A stretch of DNA of 64,000 nucleotides from Nectonema munidae (taxonomy: Eukaryota; Nematomorpha; Nectonematoida; Nectonematidae). Within the stretch, counting starts at the first letter, position 1, and the number at the start of each line of letters is the position of its first letter. The notes beneath the pieces are model-generated. The model was given only the letters and a program-made list of their open reading frames with translations, did not search any database and was not told where the DNA came from. A program made the position numbers and the translations under genes. The stretch spans positions 186,001-250,000 of the forward strand of contig JAUIRK010000054.1 of the NCBI GenBank assembly GCA_030549495.1. The letters are read 5' to 3'. This document shows, piece by piece, positions 23,843 to 64,000 of this stretch.

Positions 23843-25735
23843 AGTGTTAGAGGCGTTAAACACCCTCCCCCTTCACTAAAAAATTTATTCTACAAAATTG
23901 GCTGAATTATATCCCTTCAAATTTTGTGACTGTTTCTAAAATCGCTAGCTGTACTTTTTTATACCATTTTCATGGTAGTTGTATGACTCTCTCATGTCAA
24001 TCAAAAATTAAAATTTTGATATTATCTTTAGTAATCCTAGATGATAAGCTATATATTTAAATATTTTTCATTTGTAAAAGAGAACTTCTTTTTCACACTC
24101 AAAATCTTTTTAAAGCACTTAATATTAGACCATTAGACCACTTGCTAGTTTATTAGAACATGGTAGATCTACTATTTATTCAAGAAACATATTTCTTTTA
24201 ATTATTTCTTTTGATCACACGTTCTCTTTTCAATTAGTTTTCAAGTTGCTTCCGTCACCCATACTAATCTTCAAAAGATTTTTTTTATACGTTTTGATCT
24301 TTTTTAATTAATATTTAAAAAAGCAAAATATTTGAAAAATTTATTATAAGCGAAAATATGCAAAAAAAAGTATATTTTTACTATATAACTAATATACACC
24401 AATTTTTTAAAAAAATTTTAGAGAACTGATTTTCAGGCATACATTACTAATTCGATTGCCATTTCCAGATATTTTTTAACCGTATTAGCCAAAATGGAGT
24501 ACAGAAATAAAATAATCATAGTCGATTTGGTATAAAAACAGATATTTTATTTGAAAGAGATATTTTATTTTTCAAAATTTTTTTTGAAGTCAGTATCTAG
24601 ACGTAAACTGCAAATCTGATTGAAGCTTTCAAATATTTTAAAACCATAAATACCAAGCCAGAGTCCAAAAATGAAACTAGCATCTTCCTTTTGGCATAAA
24701 AACAGATATTTTATTTAAATTTGAAAAATATTTCTATAGACATATTTGACGTAAATCGATCATTTTATTGACACTTTCAGACATTTAAAACCTCTAAATG
24801 CAAAAACTGATTTCAGAAATAAAACTATCATGGTTGAATTGGTATAAAAACATATATTTCATGTAAAATTAGGGAGAATATTTTAGGATATATTTGTCAG
24901 ATATAACCCTCAAAATTGAAAACGCGAAAACTGCGTCCATAAATGAAACAATCGTGATCTATTTGGTATAAAAACATATATTTCATGTAAAATTTGAATC
25001 AATATTTTTGGAAAAATATTCAGAATTAAATACAAATTTGGATGATACTTATAGCTATTTTCAAAACTGCAAATTTGATTGACACTCATGAATGTTTTAA
25101 AATTTCTAAATGCAAAAACTGATTTCAGAAGTAAAACTAGCATGGTTGATTTGGTATAAAAATATATATTTAATGTAAAATTTGAATGAATGTTTTTTAA
25201 GACAATTTTTAGAAGTAAACCGCAAATTTTATTAACACTTATAGGTTTTTCACATCCTAAATGTAAAAAAATTAGTCTCTAAATTAAACCAGCATGGCCG
25301 ATTTAGTATAAAACATGTATTTTATGTAAAATTTGAAGGAATATTTTATTATATATATTTTTGATCAATCAAAATTTTGATTGACATTTTCTAAAAAGTA
25401 GCCATGATTATTGAAAAAATTAAATATATAAAGTTTTATGCATTCAAAACTGTATATAATTATAATTTTTCTAGGTAGAATATAATATAGACCCTAAGTT
25501 ATAAGGTTAACTACAAATAATGTCAAAATTTTGCTGAAAAATTGTAATTTTTCATTTTGATAGACAGTTTTGGACATCAAAGGGCATTCAACTACCATGA
25601 AAATAGTATCAAAAGATGCAACTAACGATTTTAGGAAAATTTTCGAAATTTGAAGGGATATGATTCTGCCAATTTTGTGCAATTAATTTTTTAGTAAAGG
25701 GAGGGGGGGGGATATTTCTTAGGACACCTGTAGAA
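23843..25735. mobile_element. Foldback-type element with inverted ends and internal tandem array (copy 1)
   Basis: The left part (from about 23885: ACAAAATTGGCTGAATTATA ... CCATTTTCATGGTAGTTG) returns as the reverse complement in the right part (about 25495-25695), giving imperfect inverted ends of about 200 bp. Between them a unit with TTGGTATAAAAACA(T/G)ATATTT recurs at about 24528, 24697, 24838, 24962, 25150 and 25305. Each unit also carries GCAAATTTGATTGACACT and CTGATTTCAGAAATAAAACTA in variant forms. No coding frame was found. A reverse-oriented relative lies at 56070-57626. Confidence 0.72.
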
Positions 25736-26347
25736 CTTAAACTTTATCTTCCAAAAGGGTACCAATTGACAATACTTTAGTTCAGGTAGGATAAAAGGGG
25801 CTGTTTATATATAAAAAGTTTAATATTTGTCGGCAAGATATTTTTGTACGATATAAAATCTAGAAATATTCTATTTAGATTTAAGCTAGTTGATCCACAT
25901 GCTCATTCAACAGGCGTACTTTTATACTCATTAATTCCAAAAATAATATTTCAAGTTACAATTCCGAGAAACCATTATACACATCGATTTTATTCTTTCG
26001 ATTTAAAAATAGTTCTCCTTTAACAGTAAATATAAGGAAATCGGACATGAGTGAATTTATATTTATTTGTTATGTTATTTATTTTATCTAACAGGTACCA
26101 TGCCAACAGAAAATTAAAAAAAAGATCTTTCTGTTAAAACTTTTATATTGTAAATTTAGTTATTATTCTTCTTTTTGAACAGTTTTAAATGTCCTCTCAT
26201 GAAGAATTTGATTTAAATTATGATAATTTTGTTAATAGGGTAATTTAATTTTAAAGTTTAGTCTATCTTTTATTATTTTTATACATAAAAATTAGCGCTG
26301 TCTATTTGTGTTACTTAATTTCTTCTAATAATTTTTTTTCTTTTTTT
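25736..26347. other. AT-rich stretch
   Basis: Nothing recognised. Confidence 0.35.
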
Positions 26348-26490
26348 GGCGTGAGTAAAGTTGGTTAGATACTGGGTTTCAATAACTCAATATCTTGGGT
26401 TCGATCCCACATCAAACCAATTTTCCTCATAGTTCAATACTAGCGTAGCAATTGAACCTTGTTAATGAAAACCCCCATTATACCTTTATC
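26348..26490 (+). repeat. tRNA-derived SINE
   Basis: Head GGCGTGAGTAAAGTTGGTTA with A box, B box GGGTTCGATCCC near 26398, then the body CCTCATAGTTCAATAC ... CTTGTTAATGAAAACCCCC ... TACCTTTA. The same family occurs at 12094, 40002 and, reversed, 49400-49563. Confidence 0.82.
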
Positions 26491-26630
26491 ATTAATATTT
26501 TTTTTATAAATTAACACAAATGTCCTATTTTTTAAAATGATAGTAGTTATTTATTTATCTTATTGATTATATTTTACTAGTATATTATTGAGTAATCACA
26601 ACTAGTTTTGTTACTAAAGATTAAGCTTAC

Positions 26631-28140
26631 TTAACCCTAAGTAACCCACACCGGTCAATTGACCGTTACGTTCATTCTTAAACCTTATTGCAAAAAAAAA
26701 ATTTCATCAATTTTAGCGGATACTTTGCAAATCTAAATTTAAAAATGTTTTAAATCGAAATTATATAATTTTAAAATTTATGCGATATAGAGTGAAAAAT
26801 TTGTTATGGTTGATGAAAGTCTTATCACTAATTCAAAATATATCTAGAAAGCCCATACCCGTCAATTTACCGGTTCTGCATATTATGGAATTGAGTCAAA
26901 TTTTTTTAAAAATTTATAATTTATTTGTTAAAAATTTGTTAAAAAACACTTCATACATATTATTAACTCTGAAATATCACTTTCAAATTGACTTCATTCT
27001 TTCGAAATGCACTTTTCACAAACTTTTACCAAACAACTACCACAAATGTATTTCGAACAACCATAGCAACTTTTGTTTTATTTTCTTTTGTTCTCGTTTC
27101 TTTTTCATTATCATTTGTTGAAGATCTGGCGATAAGTAAATTAGGAGAATTCGATTTTCTTCGATTTATGCTATCTTCACTTAAAGTTTCTCCTAATTGA
27201 ATAAGAAACTTTCTTCTGCTTGACGTAAATATTTCAAGTTTTGTGCAGATTATGAAAGAATTGAGACAGGTTATGTCCATCAAGTTGAAAAATACTGATA
27301 AAGGCCACCTTTTTGTGCTACATTTAGTGGAGTACGTTTTCAACCTTTCGTCTGCTATGTCAACTCCACCTTTTGTGGAATTATAAAACAAAACTGTGTT
27401 TGTTTTCTTTTTTTCAGATGACGTTATTTCAATCTTATCATGCATAGATGATAACCTGTACACCACTTTATTTTTTTTTGACTTTATAACATATCATCAA
27501 TGGTAAAAGCATATTTACAATTATAAAGTTGATCCCCTTTATCCATTTTGATTTCAGTAGGAATTTCTTTTTTATTAGAACTTTTTTATTGTTCCTTGAC
27601 ATTGAACTCGAAACCAACTTGACTCCAAGATCTGGTGCGGTGCTCCAGTAGTCATTTTCTTTAGGCAGGCAGTTATACCCACTAAGCAAGACTATGTCCA
27701 AAAATTGTCCTATATCTTTCCAATCGGCATCTAAAGAAAATCCATTCTGACTTGGATACACATTTGACATTTCAGATACTTGTTGCAAGTATTCTTGAGG
27801 CAGAATTTTAAAGAATAGTTCAATATTGGATAATAACATCAAGTTATGATCAAAATATTTTTTATTACTTGTGTCTGATGAAAGAACTTTGTCAAATTTA
27901 AAACTTTTTTCCAATTAGCAGTAAAATGTTGTGAAATATTTGTATTTTTACTAAGGTTATTAGTGAACACTTCCAATTCCCCAGTTACATCAGATGCAAC
28001 AACGTCTTCGAGTAAATCTTCATCTATTTCTTCAGCATCAGAAAAACAAGACTTTTCAGGAGGCAAAATACAAATAGAATACTCTTTATCATTTAAATCA
28101 TCTTCTATGTAGTTCACAACTGAATCAAAGTAACAAATTT
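26631..28140 (-). pseudogene. piggyBac transposon A, internally deleted
   Basis: The low-coordinate end has TTAA followed by CCCTAAGTAACCCACACC and the palindrome CGGTCAATTGACCG. On the minus strand an acidic N-terminus (28117-27839) leads into SEMSNVYPSQNG and LPKENDYWSTAPDLG (27914-27468). It then jumps to the C-terminal part at 27466-27026: YRLSSMHDKIEITSS, STKGGVDIADERLKTYS (third catalytic Asp region) and KRWPLSVFFNLMDI. The central region with the first two catalytic Asp residues is missing. The right terminus was not identified. Confidence 0.8.
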
Positions 28141-28283
28141 CATCAAGCGAAAACTAAAAAAAAGACTGGAAAACAAGGAAGAAAAAAGCGATATAATTTT
28201 TAGCACAAGAAATGAAGAGCGTGTTTGCTTTATAATGATTTATTACTCACACATGTGTCTATGCAGGTGCCTAATATCTTTAA

Positions 28284-30386
28284 CACTAGAATGGCCGATA
28301 TTTTTTTTACTATGGTTGGCTATAGTGTCGAAATCGACACTATTAGTTTTTTCTACTCTAAATCATAAAATATTTACAAAGGTATTTAAATTATATTAAG
28401 TTTTATTTATACACATCTTACAAAGAGCATATATAACTGGAATTGCTTACTGAACAACTACCTCAAACTGCTTGAAGATAATCTTTACAAATGGTAACGC
28501 GTGTGTTGTTGCATTCTTTATTTGAGCATTTTCTTCTTTTCCTCTTCTCAGAAACAGACAAATTTGCATTCGAATTTTTCTTTGCTGCATTTTCTCGAAG
28601 ATTTTCGATCAATTGAATCAAAAATTGCTTACGAGTGACCTTGACACTACCTGCGTTTTTATATACAATAACAAAGCAATGTCAAGCATATTGTAACATA
28701 CTGATAATTGCCATCTTCTTGATGCAAACGAAGTGGTGTATTTTCTTAACATGAATTCCACAATATCAAAGCCAATTTTATTATGATTATAGAAGTCGAT
28801 TACAGTTGGTTTTTTCCTGATCGCTTGAAACTGTTGGAGTGTCATGCATTGAAGATAAAAGGCAGACAGATCTTTTTTCTTTGCAATGGTAATTCACAAA
28901 CATGCATCCAACCTTATCGTTGTAATAAAACTTACTTTCAAATTGTTTACCTTTTTCATGACACATTATTTCTTTTGTTACACCTTTACTATTTGCTCTC
29001 AATGTTCCAACAAAATATATGTTATGGGTACTGAGTTTTTGAACTAACGCGACGCTTGAAAAAAAGTTATCTGCCGTTATGTTGTAACCTTTGTTTTTTA
29101 TTTCAGAAGTCAACCTCATAACAACATCTTTAGCAAGAGGCTTATCAAAACGAGAAGCTTTCTCCTGTTAATTAATCGATTTTGTAAACATATTTACTTT
29201 CTACTTCCACGAGAAGCCAGAACTTGATGCCAAACTGATCGGGTTTATTAGACATATAAACAATGAAGGGGCAACGATTTTTCAATGGAAGTAGTTGCTC
29301 GTCGATTGTCAAGATGAAATTGGGAATAAAGGAATTCATACAATTTTGAACAAAAATATCGAAAATTTCTCTAACATGCATGAATTTATCTGTACTTACT
29401 CTCTCAATTCTTGAAGGCTTATCGTCAAATCGGAGTGACTGAAGAATAAATTTAAAATCATTTCTTGACATAGTTGATCTGAATAAATTAGGCCCATATT
29501 TTTCATTCCAAAGAAAGTCAAGGCTATGACGATCGCCATAAAGACCTCGTGCATATTGTAAAGCAATAAATGCTTCAAGCTTAGTGACCAAATAGTATTG
29601 GTTTTTTGAGCATACAGCTCTGTATTTCTTTTTGTTATTCGAAGCATTGGTTCACATATAAAAAGCTTCCATGCCATGTAAGGTGATATCAAAGCTTGTT
29701 TTTTGACCAGAGGAGGTAAACCTGGTTAAGCAGAAAACACATTATGCTTTCTAACACGTCCTCGCTGAGAAAAAAACAACTCTCTCCAAACAGAACCATA
29801 TTTTGTGACTACAGTGCAGCCTTGATCATCAAATCTTCACTTTCAAGACTAGATAATGATTCTTCTGATTTTACGAATGAATAAGAACTTTGACTCTCCA
29901 AAGAGCAATCTTCGCTGGTTGATGCATCTTGAAAAGCTATATTCTCAGACATTTTTTGTAATCAATGTAAAACAATGAAATAAAAGTAAAAAAGTATGAA
30001 GAAATCTGACATATTGTTACTTCAACAGAACATAAGCAAAATATATGAAGCAAGAAGTATGCGTATCTGTAAAAAATATTAGATAAGATGGGATAATATA
30101 TGTTTATTAATAAAAAAATAAAGATATATTATCTATAAATAATGTAAAAGTATTTGATTTAACTTTTTAAAAGATGATGTCGAAAACGTCACTTTGGCCA
30201 AGGGAGATAAATTTGAGGAAAAATTTTTGCCTCTCAAATTTTTTAAAAATTTTATGATAATTACTTGTAACAAATAAAGAAAAAAAATTCTAAAGTTTAA
30301 AGTAAACTGATTTGATGAGTCAGGATTGAGTTATTTAATTTTTTGTAAAGTGAAATGTCGAAATCGACACCATCGCCATTTTAGTG
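28284..30386 (-). mobile_element. piggyBac transposon B, both ends present
   Basis: The element starts CACTAGAATGGCCG after TTAA (28280-28283). It ends with the reverse complement of CACTAAAATGGCGATGG next to CTAA (30387-30390, a decayed TTAA). Both ends carry GTGTCGA-type inverted motifs just inside. The minus-strand transposase runs from about 29950 (acidic N-terminus) through 29591-29172, with ALQYARGLYGD, TMSRNDFKFILQSLRFDD and ILTIDEQLLPLKNRCPF (first Asp). It continues through 29119-28787 with ITADNFFSS (second Asp) and 28845-28618 with KIGFDIVEFMLRKY (third Asp region, KGGVD altered) and RRWQLSVCYNMLDI. A stop near 29170 and a few frame changes make it non-functional, but it is the best kept of the three. 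Confidence 0.88.
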
Positions 30387-30390
30387 CTAA

Positions 30391-31210
30391 AGTAGTTTTC
30401 TGTGGTAGAAGTTTTCGTGATAAATTCAAGCTTGTAAAGAAATGATCAACAGTGACATTCCATCCTTCATTTTTATATGGTTCAATCAGCTTCATGACGA
30501 CATCTTCTGACAACAAACCAATTCTTTCTTCTTTTCCTACATATGGATACGAGTTTAGAATGTAATAAGATTTTGTATCGCAAATTATCCAAAACTTGAT
30601 ACCGAAAAATCTGGTTTGAAGCTTTTTTCACAGTTTTTCATTACTGTTTCCCATAAATCGCGTATGGGAGCAAATTGTCTGATTGCTTTCTAGAAATCCT
30701 TGTACTAAGATCATCCAATCTTATATACTAAGAATGTTTTTGAACTTCTTTTTTGAAAGAGTCTCTCTAAAGATTTTCTTCCCATATTTTTCGTCCCAAA
30801 ATGTATACAATGGTTAGTTTTTCCCTTTCAAAATGTCTCTCAAAATACACAAGCCAAAAAAAGCTTTCAATTCAACTTCATCAATAGTAAAATTTAAGTC
30901 ATTGTGCTGTTGAGCCTTTTTTAATGTTTTTTGCGCAATAAATTTTATATTATTTTTTCCAAATAATTCTGATGCCTTAAGTTCTCGAAGAAATAAATTT
31001 TGTTGGACCACCTCTTTGATAAACAATATTTTTACTTAAACTTTTAGTTATATTTCTACATGGATTTACACTCCATTTCGTTCCATCTTTACTTTCAAAG
31101 AATGTTTCGAATGAGCGAATAGGTTCTTCAACAGATATTTCACTTTCAAAACTTGATTCACTATATCTTGAAATATTTTCTGAAGAAAAAAAAATTCAAC
31201 TTCTGAGTCC
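30391..31210 (-). pseudogene. piggyBac transposon C, split by element B
   Basis: Minus-strand frames give an acidic start near 31200, FESKDGTKWSVNP (31100), the frame 31026-30814 with FTIDEVELKAFFGLCILRDI, then YTFWDEKYGKKIFRE-like sequence near 30780 and WNVTVDHFFTSLNLSRKLL (second Asp region) at 30460-30400. The frame breaks off exactly at the TTAA-derived end of element B. On the far side of B (28283 downwards) KILGT continues it, as in the family's 'KTTLVGTLRAN'. The later part of C is missing. Confidence 0.8.
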
Positions 31211-33027
31211 GTCTCAATCGGAAGCAAAGCTTATTAAAGTAATTTAATATAAAAAAGTATCAAGCCAAAACGTGCACTTAATGATAATTTTTTTAAGTGT
31301 AAATCAAAAAAATAAAACCTTGCCTATAGATACAATAGAATAATACAAAATGCTAAGATAATTTCAAGTTATTTCATTAAACATCCATATAAAATTTCAT
31401 ACTTCACATTTAATATAAAAGTAAAGGTTCTTAAATCAATCAATCAAACATACTTTCAACTGTTTTTGTGTCTGAAACTCAAACGTAAAACAAGTAAAGT
31501 AATATGGAAAGTCTGCTCATAAGCCAAACAAGTCTTTTAATGATATCAAAAGATATAATGAAAAAATTCAAATTTTGATGCAGCTTTTTCACCTCACTTG
31601 AAATTACATGTCCGGAGGGGGCGTTGCCCCATTTTTAGTAAAAATAACTTATCAATACATTTCGCGTCCTCATACATTATTTTTGTTTTACGAAGTTTTC
31701 CGCTGTTATTTTTTCTATAAGATGTAATGATTAATATTTATTAAGCTGTTTCGACTAATTTAGTCGCATTTACCAAATGAACCATTCTCAATTTGATCTT
31801 GATGGTATTTTTGTCAATCCAGACCTATGTAATTGATACTGTGTATCATGCTCTAATATGCCATTTATAATATAAGCCTTTAAGCTTCACTTTATGCTTC
31901 CTTCTCACTTCTTTCACCACTTCATGTTAATTATGAAACCTTGCCATTAACTTCGATTATACTAACCTTGCTTACATGTTTATGCTTCTTTTCTATCCAT
32001 TTATATAAGCCTACTTTGTAAGAATTCTAGTTACACATTTTGTCACTCCTGATGGTAGATATTGCATTTCTTTGTTTTTCACTTTTTATGACTGCGTTTT
32101 ACGATCTTAACTATAGAGCTTACCTTGCATAGTTTTCCCACAATGCCGATACTTTGGCTTTAAATTTTGTTTTTAAATTTTTGACCAATTCATTCAAATA
32201 AATTCCTCTCTTGAGAATATAAACAATCATATCGATGCTTAGCCATACGTGGGAAGTAACTCATTGCGCCAACGTTACGCCCACATGTTGCCATGTTGTT
32301 TGCACTCTCTCATTACTGCTGTTGCTAAAGTTTGACGAAACCTTCACTTTCATGCCGTAACCTTGCCAGCTATTTTGGAGAGAAAAGTAACAAGAAGAAG
32401 AAGAACCATTTCGATTAGAAAATCTCCACCTTGAAATTGCTTTAAAAGGATGTTAACTAGGCCTATACAAGCAGTCAGATGGCCCCTTCCCCATTGAGAC
32501 TAGTAATGCATTTTCCCATTTCAGTGTGATTTCCAAGCTCACTTAATATTTACTCACATAATATCTATGCGTATATAGATAAAGTATAAATTAAGTTTAT
32601 AAGGGCAAAATAGAGAAGCTGCGATAGAGGATACGCGCATTACGCATTAAGACTGTTTTTTCCAAACTTTTTCTCAAAATCATATTGTATTATTTTTTGA
32701 ATAATTAATATATTTTTTAGTTAATTTATTGTTGCTGCCTTAAACATTAAGTTATGCAACAGACTGTCTTAAAATTAACTAAATTCTAATCTCTTTGTTC
32801 TTCACTTCCCAATATCAATATGACAGCCCCCATCAAAAATTTCTGGTAATCGATTGTTATTATGATCATGGAGTTATTGGTGTGATGCTAAAAATAGAAA
32901 TGGACATTACTAGGTTAAAATACTTTCGTCACTCTGAGATTTTGGAGGAGACGCATAAGCTGGCGGTTGCCCTGCTCTTTTCTTTTGTGTTTCATGATTC
33001 ATGCAAAGCGTTTTATCTTTTTGTCAG
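31211..33027. other. Region upstream of the ZFR-like gene
   Basis: No gene recognised. The part at about 32230-32410 is less AT-rich than its surroundings (GCGCCAACGTTACGCCCAC and nearby) and could hold a promoter or untranslated first exon of the downstream gene, but I see no decisive motif. Confidence 0.35.
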
Positions 33028-62818
<29,791 letters not shown>

Positions 62819-64000
62819 GTATGATTCCTCTTCCATTTTATCATAACTACTTTCACCAACGTCAACATAATTTTATACTGTATATCATTTTTAAGTCTGT
62901 TTCGTTTTTTGAGATTGTATTCCGTCTTTCTAAAACACAAAGTAGAATTACAAAAGGATGAAATGGTAGAAGTAAAATGTATTACACCTTAATAAAACGT
63001 GTTTTTAGGGCCCATTACTGCATCTCGACCAATATTATAAAAAGCGTGTAAATAAAAATATAAAAGGTTTTTTCTTATATTTATTCAAGGATATCATAAA
63101 AGATGCATTTAGTAGTCTCCATTTTATTTTGTTATTTTGTTCTTATTTTTAAAACATTTTTTCATTCAAGTTTTAAATATTTTATGTACTCGAGTTTTTC
63201 AACTCATATGGTCTAACTCGTTCAAAGTATTTATGTTTGTATAAACTCATAAAAATACTACGTCATTCTTTTTCTCCCATTTTCCTCAAATCAACATGAC
63301 CAAGATAAAGTTTGCAAAGAAATTAAAAAACGTGTTCTGAGAAAACAGCACATAAATTAGTTACTTTTCTTTTTTTGGATGTTTTAATAATTTTGTTTTT
63401 TTTTCTAAAATTCATGTCAAGTTAATTTAAGTGTATCAGTGTGTGGGACTCTAATGTGAATATGTATGCATTCGTATGTATGTATGTATGTCTATATGTT
63501 TTTTCTGTCAGATGTATATTAATACAAATAAATTAGAACGTTTGTGCCAAGAATGTATAGGTAAAACTATGTAATCTCAACACAAATTCTAATACTAACA
63601 ACAATAATGCTAATTCTAGATTAATCCTACGCCCGACAATAGGCTTCCAAAACTGTAGACATTAAGACCCATTTAGAAGTTGGTTGAGCGCTTGTCAATC
63701 AATTATTGTGCAAATTGAAGAAAAAATTTGAATTGAGCTGGTTTGGACCTCTATATTACGTAGGGTGAATCGAAATTACGCCAAAAAGAACAAAAGAAGG
63801 ATATTTGTGTACGTACAGGTAGTTTTGATTACAACACTAACCAGTTATAGACCACAGTCAACATATGTCGACTTTACAAAAACGTGAATCGTCTGCTTTA
63901 TACTATATATCGTCTGATTATTCTGGTCGATAACGGAAATCAATCACGAACAACGAAACACAAAAGATATCTGTAGCTGGAAAACTTATTGAAGAAAAAA
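62819..64000. other. ZFR-like intron L to window end
   Basis: Contains a TATG/GTAT microsatellite at about 63473-63491 and a TTAA-class MITE at 63842-63936. No further exon recognised. Confidence 0.45.
63842..63936. mobile_element. TTAA-type MITE with near-palindrome
   Basis: AGTTATAGACCACAGTCAAC, ATATGTCGAC, then GTGAATCGTCTGC and TCTGGTCGATAACG. Close relative of 44033-44162 with one arm of the palindrome changed (GTCAAC against GTCGAC). The flanking TTAA sites are lost. Confidence 0.75.

Overview
This window looks like nuclear DNA from an animal, most likely an arthropod. It is strongly AT-rich, its genes have GT-AG introns, and it is packed with metazoan transposons (hAT, Tigger/pogo, piggyBac, two kinds of LINE, tRNA-derived SINEs and MITEs). 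I lean towards a crustacean such as a parasitic copepod. That is a guess from overall character and not something the sequence proves.

Three host genes can be read, all on the + strand. (1) The last exon of MRPS21 (mitochondrial small-subunit protein bS21m) lies at 8180-8357. (2) Only 34 bp after its stop codon, GADD45GIP1 (mL64/CRIF1, a mitochondrial large-subunit protein) starts; its four exons at 8392-8639, 14867-14934, 15011-15162 and 18540-18887 join in matching phase into about 271 codons. This tight pair looks operon-like. (3) From about 33.0 kb to beyond the right edge runs a ZFR-type gene (C2H2 zinc finger plus DZF domain, an RNA-binding and splicing-factor family). I could place twelve exons between 33028 and 62818. 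They form clusters separated by introns of 52-91 bp or by introns of several kb full of mobile elements. One DZF segment of about 32 residues was not found.

Nearly everything else is mobile DNA. 0-8 kb: hAT remnants and a LINE with reverse transcriptase. 8.7-10.7 kb: a Tigger copy inside GADD45GIP1 intron 1, followed by a short hAT element with a perfect 8-bp target duplication and SINEs. 19-23 kb: a BED-finger hAT, a second LINE fragment and a minus-strand Tigger. 23.8-25.7 kb: an element with inverted ends and an internal tandem array, with a reverse-oriented relative at 56.1-57.6 kb. 26.6-31.2 kb: three piggyBac copies, one inserted at a TTAA inside another. Inside the ZFR-like introns lie an endogenous copy of a negative-strand RNA virus (35.4-37.2 kb), possibly nested in an unclassified transposon, an 863-bp uninterrupted AC repeat 13 bp after a DZF-exon boundary, a decayed Ty3/Gypsy element (46.5-48.7 kb), an RTE-type LINE (53.6-55.8 kb) and a second copy of the unclassified transposon (58.9-60.6 kb).

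The best leads are the virus-derived element, the MRPS21-GADD45GIP1 pair, the AC repeat beside a splice donor in a gene of a splicing-factor family, and a set of TTAA-flanked mini-elements whose central palindromes differ from copy to copy. All gene names come from recognising protein motifs by eye, supported by splice-phase arithmetic. No database search was run.
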